Assembly: GCF_000239815.1 (NCBI RefSeq)
Contig: NZ_CAFK01000122.1
Span: 1 to 43,715 of the forward strand
Length of the DNA: 43,715 bases
Reading direction: 5' to 3'
From: Bradyrhizobium sp. STM 3843
GTDB taxonomy: Bacteria > Pseudomonadota > Alphaproteobacteria > Rhizobiales > Xanthobacteraceae
In this document: positions 16,062-27,359 of the stretch, in pieces
How the letters are laid out: each line of letters starts with the position of its first letter
Position numbering within the stretch: the stretch's first letter is position 1
The notes under the pieces: model-generated
What the model was told of the DNA's origin: nothing
The model's input: only the letters and a program-made list of their open reading frames with translations
Database searches by the model: none
Translations under genes and position numbers: made by a program

Positions 16062-16661
16062 CTACTGACAGAGATACGTCAGGCCATCGGCGGCTTTGAC
16101 CGTCGTACCGGGATCACAGACAATCCCGTTGCGCGCCTTGTAAGCGTCCCATCCGCCATACCCGTACCAGGGGCCATGAGCGTGATACGCCGGCATCAGC
16201 GCCCAATTTGTCGCGGTTGCGGCCACCGGAGCGACATAGGCAGCCCGCGCGCCCCACACGTTGTCATGGTGGTACGGCTCGCCCCCGGGCTCCTCATGAT
16301 AATAAGTGCCATCCCATGCCGTCTGCCGGTCGTAAGGACCACCCGCGTAATAGCCTTGGCCTCTGTAGTACGGGTCCCCGCCCCAATAGGGCGACGTCGC
16401 GGCGCCAACCGCGGCAGCGGTACCGATCGCCGCGGCGCCGAGCCCTGCGCCGACGACGCCGGTGCCGTAGACGGAACGCCGATAGTTGCGCCGTGCCACG
16501 CCGGCACCGCTCAGCGGCGTCAACGGTCGACCGATGCGCGCCTGCGCGTGATCGACCGACAGCGAGACGCCACCCGGTTCGGACCAGTTGAATGACAACA
16601 GCATTGCGGCTGCGAAAGCAGACGTTGCAACGGTCGCTCTTCCCAGACTGATCTGTTTCAT
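16062..16661 (-). CDS. Secreted Gly/Tyr-rich hypothetical protein
   Basis: A 199-residue protein with an N-terminal hydrophobic signal (residues about 9-26). A small-residue helix (GTGVVGAGLGAAAIGTAAAVGAA, about residues 67-90) looks like a glycine-zipper membrane segment. Then comes a Gly/Tyr/Pro-rich part (GGDPYYRGQGYYAGGPY) and a C-terminal end with two Cys (IVCDPGT and TYLCQ) likely to form a disulfide. Proteins of this style are common in Bradyrhizobium and have no assigned role. The likely location is the envelope. Confidence 0.65.
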   Translation of the reverse strand: MKQISLGRATVATSAFAAAMLLSFNWSEPGGVSLSVDHAQARIGRPLTPLSGAGVARRNYRRSVYGTGVVGAGLGAAAIGTAAAVGAATSPYWGGDPYYRGQGYYAGGPYDRQTAWDGTYYHEEPGGEPYHHDNVWGARAAYVAPVAATATNWALMPAYHAHGPWYGYGGWDAYKARNGIVCDPGTTVKAADGLTYLCQ

Positions 16662-17117
16662 GGGATTTCCTCCGTCGTTTTCGCCAGCAACGACGTTCAG
16701 ATCGAAGCCGGGCCGGCGCGATCATTCTCCCGCACGGTCGGCGCAGCTATCGCTCCGGCCGCCACTCCGCATTCAATAGCAAGGCTTGCCGGGCTCAATT
16801 GCCCTTTGGTCCGATGTACCGCGGGACATGTCGCCGCTTCGGAAAAACCGGCTTACGCGAGTCCGCAGCAGGCAAGCATGACGGCCGGGTCATTGGATTC
16901 GGGAGACGGACCTAAGAACGAGCCGACCACGATTGCTTTGCCGACCAGCCGGTCCCGGGGAAAGTTGCCAGGCGGGCCAGCTTGGACGAAGGTCAGCCGG
17001 GAGCCTGTCCGCAGCGGGCTTTGCTTGCTGCCCCGTGGAACGCGCAAGCCCATGTCTTGTGTCGCGCCTTGTGCCGCGTCTTGCGCCGCGCCCGGATCAG
17101 GGTTAGAGGAACGGCAT
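16662..17117. other. Intergenic region without a supported gene
   Basis: About 455 bp between the Gly/Tyr-rich gene and tRNA-Pro. Short ORFs exist on both strands, but none has an RBS or recognisable composition. Near 17050-17095 there are imperfect short repeats of the type CTTGTGCCGCGT. The tRNA promoter should lie near the right end. Confidence 0.4.
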
Positions 17118-17195
17118 CGGAGCGTGGCGCAGCCCGGTTAGCGCACTAGTCTGGGGGACTAGGGGTCGTGGGTTCGAATCCCGCCGCTCCGACCA
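17118..17195 (+). tRNA. tRNA-Pro (anticodon GGG)
   Basis: The full cloverleaf can be drawn. The acceptor stem CGGAGCG/CGCTCCG is perfect, the D arm contains GCGCAGCCCGGTTAGCGC, and the anticodon stem ACTAG pairs around the loop CTGGGGG with anticodon GGG. The T arm is GTGGG-TTCGAAT-CCCGC, and ACCA is encoded at the 3' end. It reads CCC, and CCU by wobble, for proline. No integrase gene or repeated tRNA end is seen nearby. Confidence 0.97.
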
Positions 17196-17406
17196 TTTTC
17201 TTAATAAAATCAATGCCTAGGACAGGGTTCGCCGTAGCGGCGGCCGGCCTTGGACGAGCTTTGTCCAAAGCTCTGCTCTGGACGTATCGCTCACCGATGG
17301 CCCAGATCAGACCTCCTGGGGGAGCAGCGAGCCGAAGCCCGCTGCACAGTCTCGCTCTGCCAGGCCACCGTTACCAACGGTGACCGACACGCCGCCCGCT
17401 TGAGTG

Positions 17407-18141
17407 TCAGAAGCGATAGTTCACCCCGACCGTGACGGTGTGGATCTGGTCCCGCAGATTCATGCCGGAGACGGTCACGTTTCTGGCGGCGTCGACCAGG
17501 GTCGTCGTGTGACTGCCGAAATCGTAATAGTTGTATTCCAGGTTCGTCGACCAATGCGGCGCGAACATCCACTCGGCGCCGCCGCCGACGGTCCAACCGG
17601 TGCGCGTGCTGCTCGCCGTCGGCGCGACCGCGGGGCCGCCGGGGATCGTGAACGCGTCGGTGACCTTTTCGCGGGTCCAGGCCGCACCACCCCGTCCGTA
17701 GATCAGCCAGGCCGGCGCAACGCTGTAGCCGAGCCGCGCCGTGGCCGACGCCAGGAAGTCGTTGCCGAGGCTGAACTGCGCCGGCACCATCAGGCCGGTC
17801 CCCAGATTCGTCACCGAAGAGGCGTGCGTGCTCTTGAGGCTCGACCAGGCGGCGCGACCCTCGGCGCCAATGACCCAGTTGGGCGCGAATTGATAGTCGC
17901 AGCCGACCTGGCCGCCACCCACGAAGCCGGTCGAGCTGAAATTGTTGACCTGCCCGAAGACGTTGGTGGTGCGGTCCTGGCTGATCGCGGCGCCGATATG
18001 ACCGCCGACATAACAACCGGTCCAGGAGAAGGTCTCGACCGGCGGGGCCATCCGTGGCGCCTTCACTGCAAGGTCGGCGGCGAAGGCGGACGAGGTTGTG
18101 GAGAGTGCCGCCAGCATGGCGGCAGAGAGGAAGCGACGCAT
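17407..18141 (-). CDS. Outer-membrane beta-barrel protein (Omp25/Omp31-like)
   Basis: A 244-residue protein with a signal peptide ending SAFAADLAVKAP, the usual mature start of rhizobial Omp25/31-type porin-like proteins. Next comes FSWTGCYVGGHIGAAI, and the chain alternates Gly/aromatic beta strands and ends in NYRF with the C-terminal Phe that BamA recognises. An eight-stranded barrel is likely. The ATG at 18141 (MRRFLSAAML) is chosen as start because the signal begins there; starts at 18153 and 18180 are in frame. It stands alone, tail to tail with the tRNA region. The exact function is unknown, probably surface structure. Confidence 0.85.
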   Translation of the reverse strand: MRRFLSAAMLAALSTTSSAFAADLAVKAPRMAPPVETFSWTGCYVGGHIGAAISQDRTTNVFGQVNNFSSTGFVGGGQVGCDYQFAPNWVIGAEGRAAWSSLKSTHASSVTNLGTGLMVPAQFSLGNDFLASATARLGYSVAPAWLIYGRGGAAWTREKVTDAFTIPGGPAVAPTASSTRTGWTVGGGAEWMFAPHWSTNLEYNYYDFGSHTTTLVDAARNVTVSGMNLRDQIHTVTVGVNYRF

Positions 18142-18346
18142 AACTAAATTCATCCCACACAGAAACACTGTGCAAAACAAGTAGCATTCGGTCGCCGCAA
18201 TTTCTGTATCGGGCCCGCAACATGCGCGTTGAGGTTGTTGTTCGCGGCGTAGCGGCTTGGGGGCGGAAAGGTGGCCCGTCGCCTCATCGATGTGGCGGTA
18301 GCGCCTTGATCGGGGCGCAGTCGGGGATGGCTGGCCCGAGCTCGGG

Positions 18347-18949
18347 CTAGCCGTCCTTCAGCGCGCGTTCGAGCAGCTGGCGGCAGTCGAGCAATTCCTT
18401 GAGCACGCCTTCGAGCCGCTCGCGGTCCTCCGCCTTCATGCCGGCCCGGGCCGGGGGTGCGCCGATCCGGAAGGTGTCGAGAATATCATCGTCAGCCTCG
18501 ACGAAGCGGAAGTCGATGCCCTCGTCCTCGGAGGCTTCCTGGTCCTCATCCTCGGCGGTTTCGTCCTCCGGCTCCTCCTCGGGATGGTCGGTCTCCATCA
18601 GCGCCTGGCCGAGGGTCTCCTCGATCGCGCCGAACGAGACCGCAGCGGAGGCATCGGCGAGCCCCTGGACCGATTTGATGCCGTGCTCCTTGAGGATCCG
18701 CTGCACGCCGCGGATGGTATAGCCCTCGCCGTAGAGCAACCGGCGGATGCCCTTGAGCAGGTCGACATCGTCGGGCCGGTAATAGCGCCGGCCCCCGCTC
18801 CGCTTCATCGGCTTGATCTGGGCGAACCGGGTCTCCCAAAACCGCAGCACGTGCTGCGGGATGTCGAGCTCCTGCGCGACCTCGCTGATCGTTCGAAAAG
18901 CATCCGGCGCCTTGTCCAAATGCCCGTTCCCCTTCGACCGTGCTGACAA
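18347..18949 (-). CDS. MerR-family transcriptional regulator
   Basis: A 200-residue regulator. The N-terminal winged helix is of the MerR type: [25 protein letters not shown] (residues about 18-42), then [32 protein letters not shown]. The C-terminal half is acidic ([21 protein letters not shown]) and ends in a short helix, with no metal-binding Cys, so it is not a metal sensor. In many Alphaproteobacteria this gene follows ihfA, as here. It is separated from ihfA by 140 bp containing a 13-bp tandem repeat. The target genes are unknown. Confidence 0.9.
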   Translation of the reverse strand: MSARSKGNGHLDKAPDAFRTISEVAQELDIPQHVLRFWETRFAQIKPMKRSGGRRYYRPDDVDLLKGIRRLLYGEGYTIRGVQRILKEHGIKSVQGLADASAAVSFGAIEETLGQALMETDHPEEEPEDETAEDEDQEASEDEGIDFRFVEADDDILDTFRIGAPPARAGMKAEDRERLEGVLKELLDCRQLLERALKDG

Positions 18950-19005
18950 GAGATATGCTTACTCGACTATGACTCAGATTCGGGCGATTCGGACGCGGCG
19001 TTCAG

Positions 19006-19070
19006 CCCAAGTGATGAACCCAAGTGACGAACTCATGTGATGAGCCCAAGTGATGAACCCATGTCATGCG
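19006..19070. repeat. 13-bp tandem repeat, five units
   Basis: Five adjoining 13-bp units: CCCAAGTGATGAA (19006), CCCAAGTGACGAA (19019), CTCATGTGATGAG (19032), CCCAAGTGATGAA (19045) and CCCATGTCATGCG (19058). Units 1 and 4 are identical and the others diverge by one to four bases. The array lies between ihfA and the merR gene, 57 bp before the merR start on the minus strand, and may vary in copy number. Confidence 0.85.
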
Positions 19071-19089
19071 GTACAACCCGCATGCGGCG

Positions 19090-19446
19090 CTATTCGGGCT
19101 CGGCGCTGACCTGCTCCGGCTGAAGCTCGCCGTTCATCTTGCCGCCGGCATGGCCGTTGATGCGCTGCTTGAGGATCGCTGACGGCTTGAACACCATAAC
19201 CCGGCGCGGCGAGATCGGAACCTCGGTTCCGGTCTTCGGATTGCGTCCGATGCGCTGCCCCTTCTTGCGCACCATGAAGGAGCCGAACGAGGACAGTTTC
19301 ACTGTCTCGCCCCGCTCCAGGCAATCAGTGATCTCCTTCAGTACCAACTCGACGAAGGCCGACGATTCCGTGCGCGATAGGCCCACCTTCTGGTAGACGG
19401 CCTCGCAGAGATCAACGCGTGTAACTGTTTTTCCGGTGCCCGACAT
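19090..19446 (-). CDS. ihfA: Integration host factor subunit alpha
   Basis: A 118-residue DNA-bending protein of the HU/IHF family. The dimer core [20 protein letters not shown] is at residues about 9-28. [17 protein letters not shown] leads to the beta arm, and [23 protein letters not shown] carries the Pro that intercalates into DNA. It works as a heterodimer with IhfB in recombination, replication and sigma-54 activation. The ATG at 19446 is preferred over a TTG four codons upstream. It lies downstream of plsX–fabH, the standard alphaproteobacterial order. Confidence 0.95.
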   Translation of the reverse strand: MSGTGKTVTRVDLCEAVYQKVGLSRTESSAFVELVLKEITDCLERGETVKLSSFGSFMVRKKGQRIGRNPKTGTEVPISPRRVMVFKPSAILKQRINGHAGGKMNGELQPEQVSAEPE

Positions 19447-19576
19447 CGCCCGCCCCAAGTCTCGGCGAATAATTTTGCCACGAAATTAAGAGGTTAAGGG
19501 GCAATGGTCAACAGCGGCGTAAAGCTCGCCGCAGCTAAAAAGCGGTACATTCGACGGGTTTAGCGGGCCAATCCGG

Positions 19577-20551
19577 CTACCAGCGCACCAGCGCCGAGCC
19601 CCAGGTGAAGCCGCCGCCCATCGCTTCCAGCAACACCAGGTCGCCTTTCTTGATGCGGCCGTCCTTCACCGCAACGTCGAGCGCGAGCGGAATCGAGGCC
19701 GCCGAGGTATTGCCGTGCCGGTCGACGGTCAGCACCACCTTCTCGGGCGCGATGTGCAGCTTGTGCGCGGAAGCATCGATGATTCGCTTGTTGGCCTGAT
19801 GCGGCACGAACCAGTTGATGTCCTCGGCGGTGAGGCTGGTGGCATTGAACGCATCGACGATCACATCGGTGATCATGCCGACCGCATGCTTGAATACCTC
19901 CCGCCCTTCCATGCGCAGATGTCCAACGGTCTGCGTCGAGGACGGGCCGCCATCGACATAGAGCTTCGACTTGTGGCGGCCGTCGGAGCGCAGGTGCGTG
20001 GTCAGCACGCCGCGGTCGGCCGACGTTCCCGGCAGATCCTGCGCTTCCAACACCAGCGCACCGGCGCCGTCGCCGAACAGCACGCAGGTGCCGCGGTCGT
20101 TCCAATCGAGAATGCGCGAGAAGGTCTCGGCGCCGATCACCAGCGCCCGCTTATAGGCGCCGGTGCGCAGGAAATTGTCGGCGGTGGCGAGCGCGAAGAC
20201 GAAGCCGGAACAGACAGCCTGCAGATCGAACGCCGCGCCATGGGTGATGCCGAGCCCGTTCTGAACCGCAACCGCAGTGGCCGGAAAGGTGTTGTCAGGC
20301 GTCGATGTCGCCAGCACGATCAACTCGATCGACTGCGGATCGATGTCGGCTGAGCGGAGCGCGGCGCGCGCAGCATTAATCGCCAGATGCGAGGTGAACT
20401 CGCCATCGGCGGCGATATGGCGCTGGCGAATTCCGGTACGCTGAACAATCCACTCGTCCGAGGTGTCGATGCGGTTTGCCAGTTCGGCATTGGTCACCAG
20501 CCGCTGCGGCAGGTAAGAACCACAGCCGAGCACCACCGAACGTTTGATCAC
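19577..20551 (-). CDS. fabH: 3-oxoacyl-ACP synthase III
   Basis: A 324-residue initiating ketoacyl synthase that condenses acetyl-CoA (or another short acyl-CoA) with malonyl-ACP to start type II fatty acid synthesis. The catalytic triad is Cys114 (QAVCSGF), His251 ([10 protein letters not shown]) and Asn281 ([10 protein letters not shown]). The C-terminal [13 protein letters not shown] is typical. The start ATG overlaps the plsX stop by four bases, so the two are translationally coupled, and ihfA follows after about 130 bp. Confidence 0.97.
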   Translation of the reverse strand: MIKRSVVLGCGSYLPQRLVTNAELANRIDTSDEWIVQRTGIRQRHIAADGEFTSHLAINAARAALRSADIDPQSIELIVLATSTPDNTFPATAVAVQNGLGITHGAAFDLQAVCSGFVFALATADNFLRTGAYKRALVIGAETFSRILDWNDRGTCVLFGDGAGALVLEAQDLPGTSADRGVLTTHLRSDGRHKSKLYVDGGPSSTQTVGHLRMEGREVFKHAVGMITDVIVDAFNATSLTAEDINWFVPHQANKRIIDASAHKLHIAPEKVVLTVDRHGNTSAASIPLALDVAVKDGRIKKGDLVLLEAMGGGFTWGSALVRW

Positions 20552-21609
20552 GAGACAGGCTCCTGGTCGGTCGGTACGGAGGCCAACGCACCGCCGTCGC
20601 GATTGAGTGTTTGATTGATCTTGGTCAGGAGATCGTAGCGGGCCATCTCATAGCCAACATTGACTGCTGAGGCAAAGCCCTCGGCATCGGTTCCGCCATG
20701 GCTCTTGACCACGATGCCGTTCAGCCCGAGCAGCACGCTGCCGTTGGACCTGCTCGGATCCAGCCGATCGCGCAGCGCGCGGAACGCGTTGCGCGCGAGC
20801 AAATAACCGATTTGCGCGCGCCAGGTGCGCGCGATCTCAGTGCGCAGATATTGCGTGATCTGGCGCGCGGTTCCCTCCGCGGCCTTCAGCGCGATGTTGC
20901 CGCTGAAGCCTTCGGTGACGACCACGTCTGCCGCGCCCTTGCCGATGCCGTCGCCCTCGACAAAGCCGATATAATCGAGCTGCGACAGGTTCATCGCGCG
21001 CAGCATTTCCGCCGCCTCGCGAATCTCCTCGTGCCCCTTCATCTCCTCGACGCCGATGTTGAGGAGCCCCACGCTCGGGCGCGGCTTGTTGAACAGCACG
21101 CTCGCCATCGCAGCGCCCATCACCGCAAGCGCCACCAAGTGGTGCACGTCGCCACCGATGGTGGCGCCGAGATCGAGCACCACGGATTCCCCGCGCATGG
21201 TCGGCCAGATCGCTGCCAGCGCCGGCCGGTCGATGCCGGCCAGCGTGCGCAGGCAGAACCGCGCCATCGCGACCAGCGCGCCGGTGTTGCCGGCGGAGAC
21301 CGCAACATCGGCCTCGCCCTTCTTCACGGCCTCGATCGCCAGCCACATCGAGGAGGTCTTGCGGCCGCGCCGCAGCGCCTGGCTCGGCTTGGCATCATTG
21401 CTGACAGAGACGTCGGTGTGGATGACGCGCGAGGCGGCCTTCAGCGCCGGCTGGCGGTCGAGTTCAGCGGCGATTTTTGCGCTGTCGCCGAACAGCAGGA
21501 ACTGGCTGTCGGGATGACGGGCCAGCGAAGCCGCTGCACCGGGAATCACGACGGCCGCGCCGACGTCCCCGCCCATGGCGTCCAGCGCGATTCGAACCTT
21601 TTGCGGCAT
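20548..21609 (-). CDS. plsX: Phosphate acyltransferase PlsX
   Basis: A 353-residue peripheral membrane enzyme that makes acyl-phosphate from acyl-ACP as the first step of phospholipid synthesis with PlsY and PlsC. The N-terminal [12 protein letters not shown] (residues about 6-17) is the family signature, and [13 protein letters not shown] and [14 protein letters not shown] are other conserved segments. The ATG at 21609 is used because the signature lies six residues in; an upstream in-frame start adds an unrelated tail. It overlaps fabH by four bases. The 280-bp gap upstream should hold the operon promoter. Confidence 0.96.
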   Translation of the reverse strand: MPQKVRIALDAMGGDVGAAVVIPGAAASLARHPDSQFLLFGDSAKIAAELDRQPALKAASRVIHTDVSVSNDAKPSQALRRGRKTSSMWLAIEAVKKGEADVAVSAGNTGALVAMARFCLRTLAGIDRPALAAIWPTMRGESVVLDLGATIGGDVHHLVALAVMGAAMASVLFNKPRPSVGLLNIGVEEMKGHEEIREAAEMLRAMNLSQLDYIGFVEGDGIGKGAADVVVTEGFSGNIALKAAEGTARQITQYLRTEIARTWRAQIGYLLARNAFRALRDRLDPSRSNGSVLLGLNGIVVKSHGGTDAEGFASAVNVGYEMARYDLLTKINQTLNRDGGALASVPTDQEPVS

Positions 21610-21889
21610 GACGTCCCGGAAACCTGATCTCTTAAACGAGCCTCGTGAATGAACGCCGCGGCAGTGGAGAGGCCCGCACCCATCCGGGCAGAAGATTGTC
21701 ACCCGGCCCGCGCGGACAATAGCGTCTCCCGATGCCGAAACAACCTCTTGACCGCAGACGATTTTCCGCCCTCACGCGGTCGGCGGCCGGCAGCCATGGG
21801 GATTCCGCAAGTGCGTTCAACACGTTATGACTGCTTCACGAGATTCCTTGGCAAAGCATCCGCACAAACACCTTGTGCGCAAAACGATG

Positions 21890-22558
21890 TCAATCGCTCT
21901 CCAATTTCCCCTTCGACGTCCCTTCGGACCGCGCCTCGGATCGCCCTTCGGATTCTTGGGGACTGGTCCCGCCCTGCCCGTTGCCCGGTTTGAGCGACTT
22001 CAGCGCCGCGAACGGATGATCCTGCGGATCATCAGCAACAACGGCCTGCTCGAACACGGCGCCCGGCTTACGCGGATAGGGGTCGATGCCGAGAAACAGG
22101 GCATCGGTCGCGAGACGCGCGAGGTCGATCTGGCCGTTCACGATCGGCTCCGGCGGATCGGGCACGTCAGCGTCAGCCTCGCCATCATCCTCGGCCATTT
22201 CCGACAGCTCGGGGATCTGCTCCGGCGGCGCGAACAACTGGTCGATCGGTTCGTCGATCTCGCTCTCGATCGGATCGAGCGTAACCACGCAGATCTGGCC
22301 GAGTCGCGCCCGGACCCGGCCTTCGACATGGACCTTGCCGTCGCGCTTGAGCGTGACATCGAAGGAGGCATGCGCCGAGATCACCTCGGGCAGATCGGCG
22401 ATCCCGGCGATACCCTCGCGCGTCGCCTGGTCGGCCTCGATCTCCCGATGCAGCCCGGCTTCCGGAATCTGCGCCACGATCACCGGCGGCGCGCGCCATG
22501 GATTGGCAACGGGATCGCGAATCGGGTCACGGGACGCCTCTTTGTCTCTCCGGCTCAT
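21890..22558 (-). CDS. DUF177 (YceD-like) protein
   Basis: A 222-residue protein of the DUF177/YceD family, which is linked to 23S rRNA or large-subunit maturation in other bacteria. LEGRVRARLGQICVVTLDPIESEID-like sequence (residues about 75-102) carries the single conserved Cys (QICVVTLDP) of the family. The middle is acidic (AEDDGEADADVPDPPEP) and the C-tail is charged and Ser/Gly-rich. Its ATG overlaps the stop of the upstream cytochrome bc1 chaperone gene by four bases. In many bacteria rpmF follows, but here plsX does. Confidence 0.88.
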   Translation of the reverse strand: MSRRDKEASRDPIRDPVANPWRAPPVIVAQIPEAGLHREIEADQATREGIAGIADLPEVISAHASFDVTLKRDGKVHVEGRVRARLGQICVVTLDPIESEIDEPIDQLFAPPEQIPELSEMAEDDGEADADVPDPPEPIVNGQIDLARLATDALFLGIDPYPRKPGAVFEQAVVADDPQDHPFAALKSLKPGNGQGGTSPQESEGRSEARSEGTSKGKLESD

Positions 22559-23106
22559 GTCATTGGATCCTGCTCAAGCGGTGCGGGAAAGGCCCAGGCG
22601 GCCCGCAACAGCGTCGTATCGTCAACCGCTGCCAGGCTTGCCGCCGCCCTGCCCGCATAGGACGCAAGGCGGAGTGCGCTGTCGGGTTGCTTCCCGTTCA
22701 AGATATTCTTCTGCAGGGCGTCCGCCAGCTGCGCCTCGCCATCCTGCCAGGCCAGATCGTAGGCCGCGGTCCGGCCGTAAAACGCCTCGCCGAAGGCCCG
22801 CATGCGGCGGGGCACGGCGAGGTCGCCGACGCCCATTTCGCGCAGATTGGCGTCCATATCGTCGCAGAAATGGTCGAAAAGGGCCTGCGACAGCGCCGTT
22901 CCATCTGCTGCGGTGCGCAGCCGCCGCAGCACCAGCCAGAGGTGCAGAATCAGCAGATCAAACCGCCCGTCGACCGTATCCGGCACATCCAAGTGTCTAT
23001 AAAACAAGGGGTCTCGGGTCTGTGCCACGATCATGCCATAGATCGGCTCAATGGTCGCCCGCGGGGACAGCCGGGGTTTCCTGACATGGTTGAACGGCCA
23101 AAGCAT
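22555..23106 (-). CDS. Ubiquinol-cytochrome c chaperone (CBP3 family)
   Basis: A 183-residue protein of the ubiquinol-cytochrome c chaperone family, which in mitochondria (Cbp3) helps make cytochrome b of complex III. Conserved features seen are IYGMIVAQTRDPLFYRHLDVPDTVDGRFDLL (residues about 23-53), HLWLVLRRLR, and MDANLREMGVGDLAVPRRM. Start ATG 23106 begins MLWPFNHVRKP; an upstream in-frame start adds an unsupported tail. It is divergent from bamE with a 110-bp shared promoter gap. Expected to act at the inner membrane. Confidence 0.88.
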   Translation of the reverse strand: MLWPFNHVRKPRLSPRATIEPIYGMIVAQTRDPLFYRHLDVPDTVDGRFDLLILHLWLVLRRLRTAADGTALSQALFDHFCDDMDANLREMGVGDLAVPRRMRAFGEAFYGRTAAYDLAWQDGEAQLADALQKNILNGKQPDSALRLASYAGRAAASLAAVDDTTLLRAAWAFPAPLEQDPMT

Positions 23107-23216
23107 CGACGGTTCCGTGTCTCGCCCGGTTGCGCAGATCTGTTGCAATCCACCGGCTCGCCCGGTACGTCAACGCCGGTCCCGACGCAAGGGGACGGGA
23201 TCCGTTCTTGAACAAG

Positions 23217-23690
23217 ATGACCCAGACAATGCGAATGACTGCCCGCACGCTCTCCCGCGGCCTGAGCACCCGTCTGCGCACGGCCGGCGCCATTGCGCTG
23301 ACCTGCCTCGCGCTCGGCGCCTGCACCGGCGAGCAGTTCCAGAAGGGGTATATCCTGCCGCCGGGAGCGCTGGAGCAGATCCCAATCGGCGCGAGCCAGG
23401 ACCAGGTGCTGATCGTGATGGGCACGCCCTCGACGGTGGCAACGCTGGACGGCGAGGTGTTCTATTACATCTCCCAACGGGCCGAGCGCCCCGTTGCCTT
23501 CATGAACCAGAAGGTGGTCGACCAGCGGGTGATCGCGGTCTATTTCGACAAGAATCGCCAGGTCCGCCGGCTTGCCAATTACGGGCTGAAGGACGGCAAG
23601 ATCTTCGACTTCATCAGCCGCACCACGCCGACTTCGGGCCAAGAGTTGAGCTACCTGACGCCGCTGTTCAAGCTTCTCAGCTTCAACTGA
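23217..23690 (+). CDS. bamE: Outer-membrane assembly lipoprotein BamE (SmpA/OmlA)
   Basis: A 157-residue lipoprotein. The signal ends in LALGAC, a lipobox with the Cys modified by lipid. The SmpA/OmlA domain follows: GYILPPGALEQIPIGASQDQVLIVMGTPST, then VFYYISQ and VIAVYFDKNRQVRRLANYGL. BamE helps the BAM complex insert beta-barrel proteins in the outer membrane. Start ATG 23217 is one of several Met candidates (23229 and 23235 also fit), with no strong RBS for any. A terminator follows at 23788. Confidence 0.9.
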   Translation: MTQTMRMTARTLSRGLSTRLRTAGAIALTCLALGACTGEQFQKGYILPPGALEQIPIGASQDQVLIVMGTPSTVATLDGEVFYYISQRAERPVAFMNQKVVDQRVIAVYFDKNRQVRRLANYGLKDGKIFDFISRTTPTSGQELSYLTPLFKLLSFN

Positions 23691-23698
23691 CGGCGCGT

Positions 23699-23757
23699 AA
23701 GCGCCGTCATCCCGGAGCGAGGCTGAAGGGCTCGAATCCGGGATCTCGAGATTTCGA
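23699..23757. repeat. Palindromic intergenic repeat
   Basis: ATCCCGG (23709-23715) pairs with CCGGGAT (23738-23744), with a further small palindrome CTCGAG-ATTT-CGAG after it. The GTCATCCCGGAGCGAGG-type sequence resembles the repeats scattered in Bradyrhizobium intergenic DNA. It lies between bamE and its terminator. Confidence 0.6.
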
Positions 23758-23787
23758 GTTCGGTCCTGCTGACTGCGTCCCGAAACA

Positions 23788-23817
23788 AAAACCCCGCGGC
23801 TCGCGCCGCGGGGTTTT
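23788..23817. terminator. Bidirectional rho-independent terminator
   Basis: AAAACCCCGCGGC-TCGC-GCCGCGGGGTTTT is a 13-bp perfect stem with a tetraloop, flanked by A- and T-runs, placed between the convergent bamE and hppA genes. Confidence 0.93.
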
Positions 23818-23838
23818 CGCATTCGACAGAACTGCCGC

Positions 23839-25959
<2,121 letters not shown>

Positions 25960-26168
25960 GTAGTTTCCTCGGCTTTCTGCTTTCAGCTCATACCCACGCA
26001 CGTCACTATTGTGCGACGCACGCGCCCCATATAGGCCTCCCACTTGCGGGGAGGTTCCTCAAACGGCCCCGACCTTGCCAAAATCGCCATCATGGCGCAA
26101 CGCCGCGAAAGCTGAACCGCTATAAAATCGGTCAACCTTTCGTCGGGATGTGCAGGCGCGAATGGGTC

Positions 26169-27164
26169 TCAGAAGTGGCTGAAGGACAGGCGCGTCAGAC
26201 TGATCTCGGCGCCCTGCCCGTCCAGAAACCGAGGACGGCCAGCGCCCGCAGCGACGGTTCCAATCTCCGCGACCGCAACCCCGACGCGCCCGGCCTCGGC
26301 CAGGAAAGCCTCGCGCTTCGCGGGAGGAATTGTGCACAGGATTTCATAGTCGTCGCCGCCGGAAATCATGGCCGCGATGTCGGCGGCGTCGCGGGACAGC
26401 AGCATCGCGGCGACCGGCGATGTCGGGATACGTGACACGTCAACCTCGGCGCTGACCTTGGAGGCGGCACACAGCTTGGCGAGATCCCCGGCGAGGCCGT
26501 CGGACACGTCCATGGACGCGGTCGCGAAATCCCGGATGCAAGTCGCCAAGGCATTGCGTGGCTGCGGCACACGATATCGGCTGATGAGCAGCTCGCGCGC
26601 AGCGGGATCGCCCGCCAGGGCTGTGGCGGCTGGGCCGCCCTTGAGCACATCGAGCCCGAGCACGGCATCGCCGATCGTGCCGGTGACCATGATGCTGTCG
26701 CCGGGGCTTGCGCCGAAGCGATGCACCATGCGTCCCACGGGCACCCGCCCCCAGGCGGCAATCGAAATCATCACCGGACCGGGCGTCGACACGGTGTCAC
26801 CGCCCAGCAGCGGGCAGCCGAAGCTCGCCGCATCCTCGCCGAGCCCGCGCGCAAAGGCGGTGAGCCAGGACTCGTCGGCCTGGCGCAGCGCCAGCGTCAG
26901 CACAAAGCCGGCCGGAGTGGCGCCCTTCGCGGCAAGGTCGGAGAGGTTGACCCGCAGCGCCTTCTTGGCGATTCCCTCAGGCGGATCATCGGGCAGATAG
27001 TGGACGCCTTCGACGATGGCGTCAGTCTTGACCACGATGTCACAGCCCTCGGCCTTGATGATCGCAGCGTCGTCGACGAGGCCGAACGCGCCGGGATCGG
27101 TCGCCAGCGGCTTGAAAAAGCGCGCGATGAGGGAGTCTTCGCCGGAGGGAGTGTCATTGGTCAT
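26169..27164 (-). CDS. thiL: Thiamine-monophosphate kinase
   Basis: A 331-residue AIRS/PurM-fold kinase that phosphorylates thiamine monophosphate to thiamine diphosphate with ATP. Motifs seen are LVDDAAII, KTDAIVEGVHY, NLSDLAAKGATP, LLGGDTV, SMDVSDGLAGDL and SGGDDYEIL. The Asp residues in these bind Mg and phosphate. The length is normal. It follows nusB with a 195-bp gap occupied by a palindromic repeat. No TPP riboswitch was recognised upstream. Confidence 0.95.
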   Translation of the reverse strand: MTNDTPSGEDSLIARFFKPLATDPGAFGLVDDAAIIKAEGCDIVVKTDAIVEGVHYLPDDPPEGIAKKALRVNLSDLAAKGATPAGFVLTLALRQADESWLTAFARGLGEDAASFGCPLLGGDTVSTPGPVMISIAAWGRVPVGRMVHRFGASPGDSIMVTGTIGDAVLGLDVLKGGPAATALAGDPAARELLISRYRVPQPRNALATCIRDFATASMDVSDGLAGDLAKLCAASKVSAEVDVSRIPTSPVAAMLLSRDAADIAAMISGGDDYEILCTIPPAKREAFLAEAGRVGVAVAEIGTVAAGAGRPRFLDGQGAEISLTRLSFSHF

Positions 27165-27187
27165 CGGCTTGGTCCCGACACCACGCT

Positions 27188-27288
27188 GTCATCGCCCGGC
27201 TTGACCGGGCGATCCAGTACGCCGCAGCCTCTCCGTGTCCCTCGAACGCCTCTGGAATACTGGATCACCCGCCTTCGCGGGTGATGAC
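27188..27288. repeat. Palindromic repeat between nusB and thiL
   Basis: The ends GTCATC (27188) and GATGAC (27283) are inverted. Inside are ATCGCCCGG-CTTG-ACCGGGCGAT, GATCCAGTA (27211-27219) with TACTGGATC (27258-27266), and CACCCGC-CTTC-GCGGGTG. The nested symmetry makes a large cruciform or multi-stem RNA. It resembles a repeat family frequent in Bradyrhizobium and Rhodopseudomonas. Confidence 0.75.
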
Positions 27289-27359
27289 ACCGGTAGTGCC
27301 GACCGAGCTGTGGTCCGGAGCCAATCCGAGTTTGTTGTGATCGGCCCGCACACATCGAA

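Noticed and set aside
16853..17053. Minus-strand 66-aa ORF with some protein-like text (TFVQAGPPGNFPRD)
   Set aside because: No RBS, no recognised family and no neighbour support; possibly a decayed gene, not enough to call.
17118..17195. tRNA-Pro as an integration site
   Set aside because: No integrase gene and no second copy of the tRNA 3' end were found in the window.
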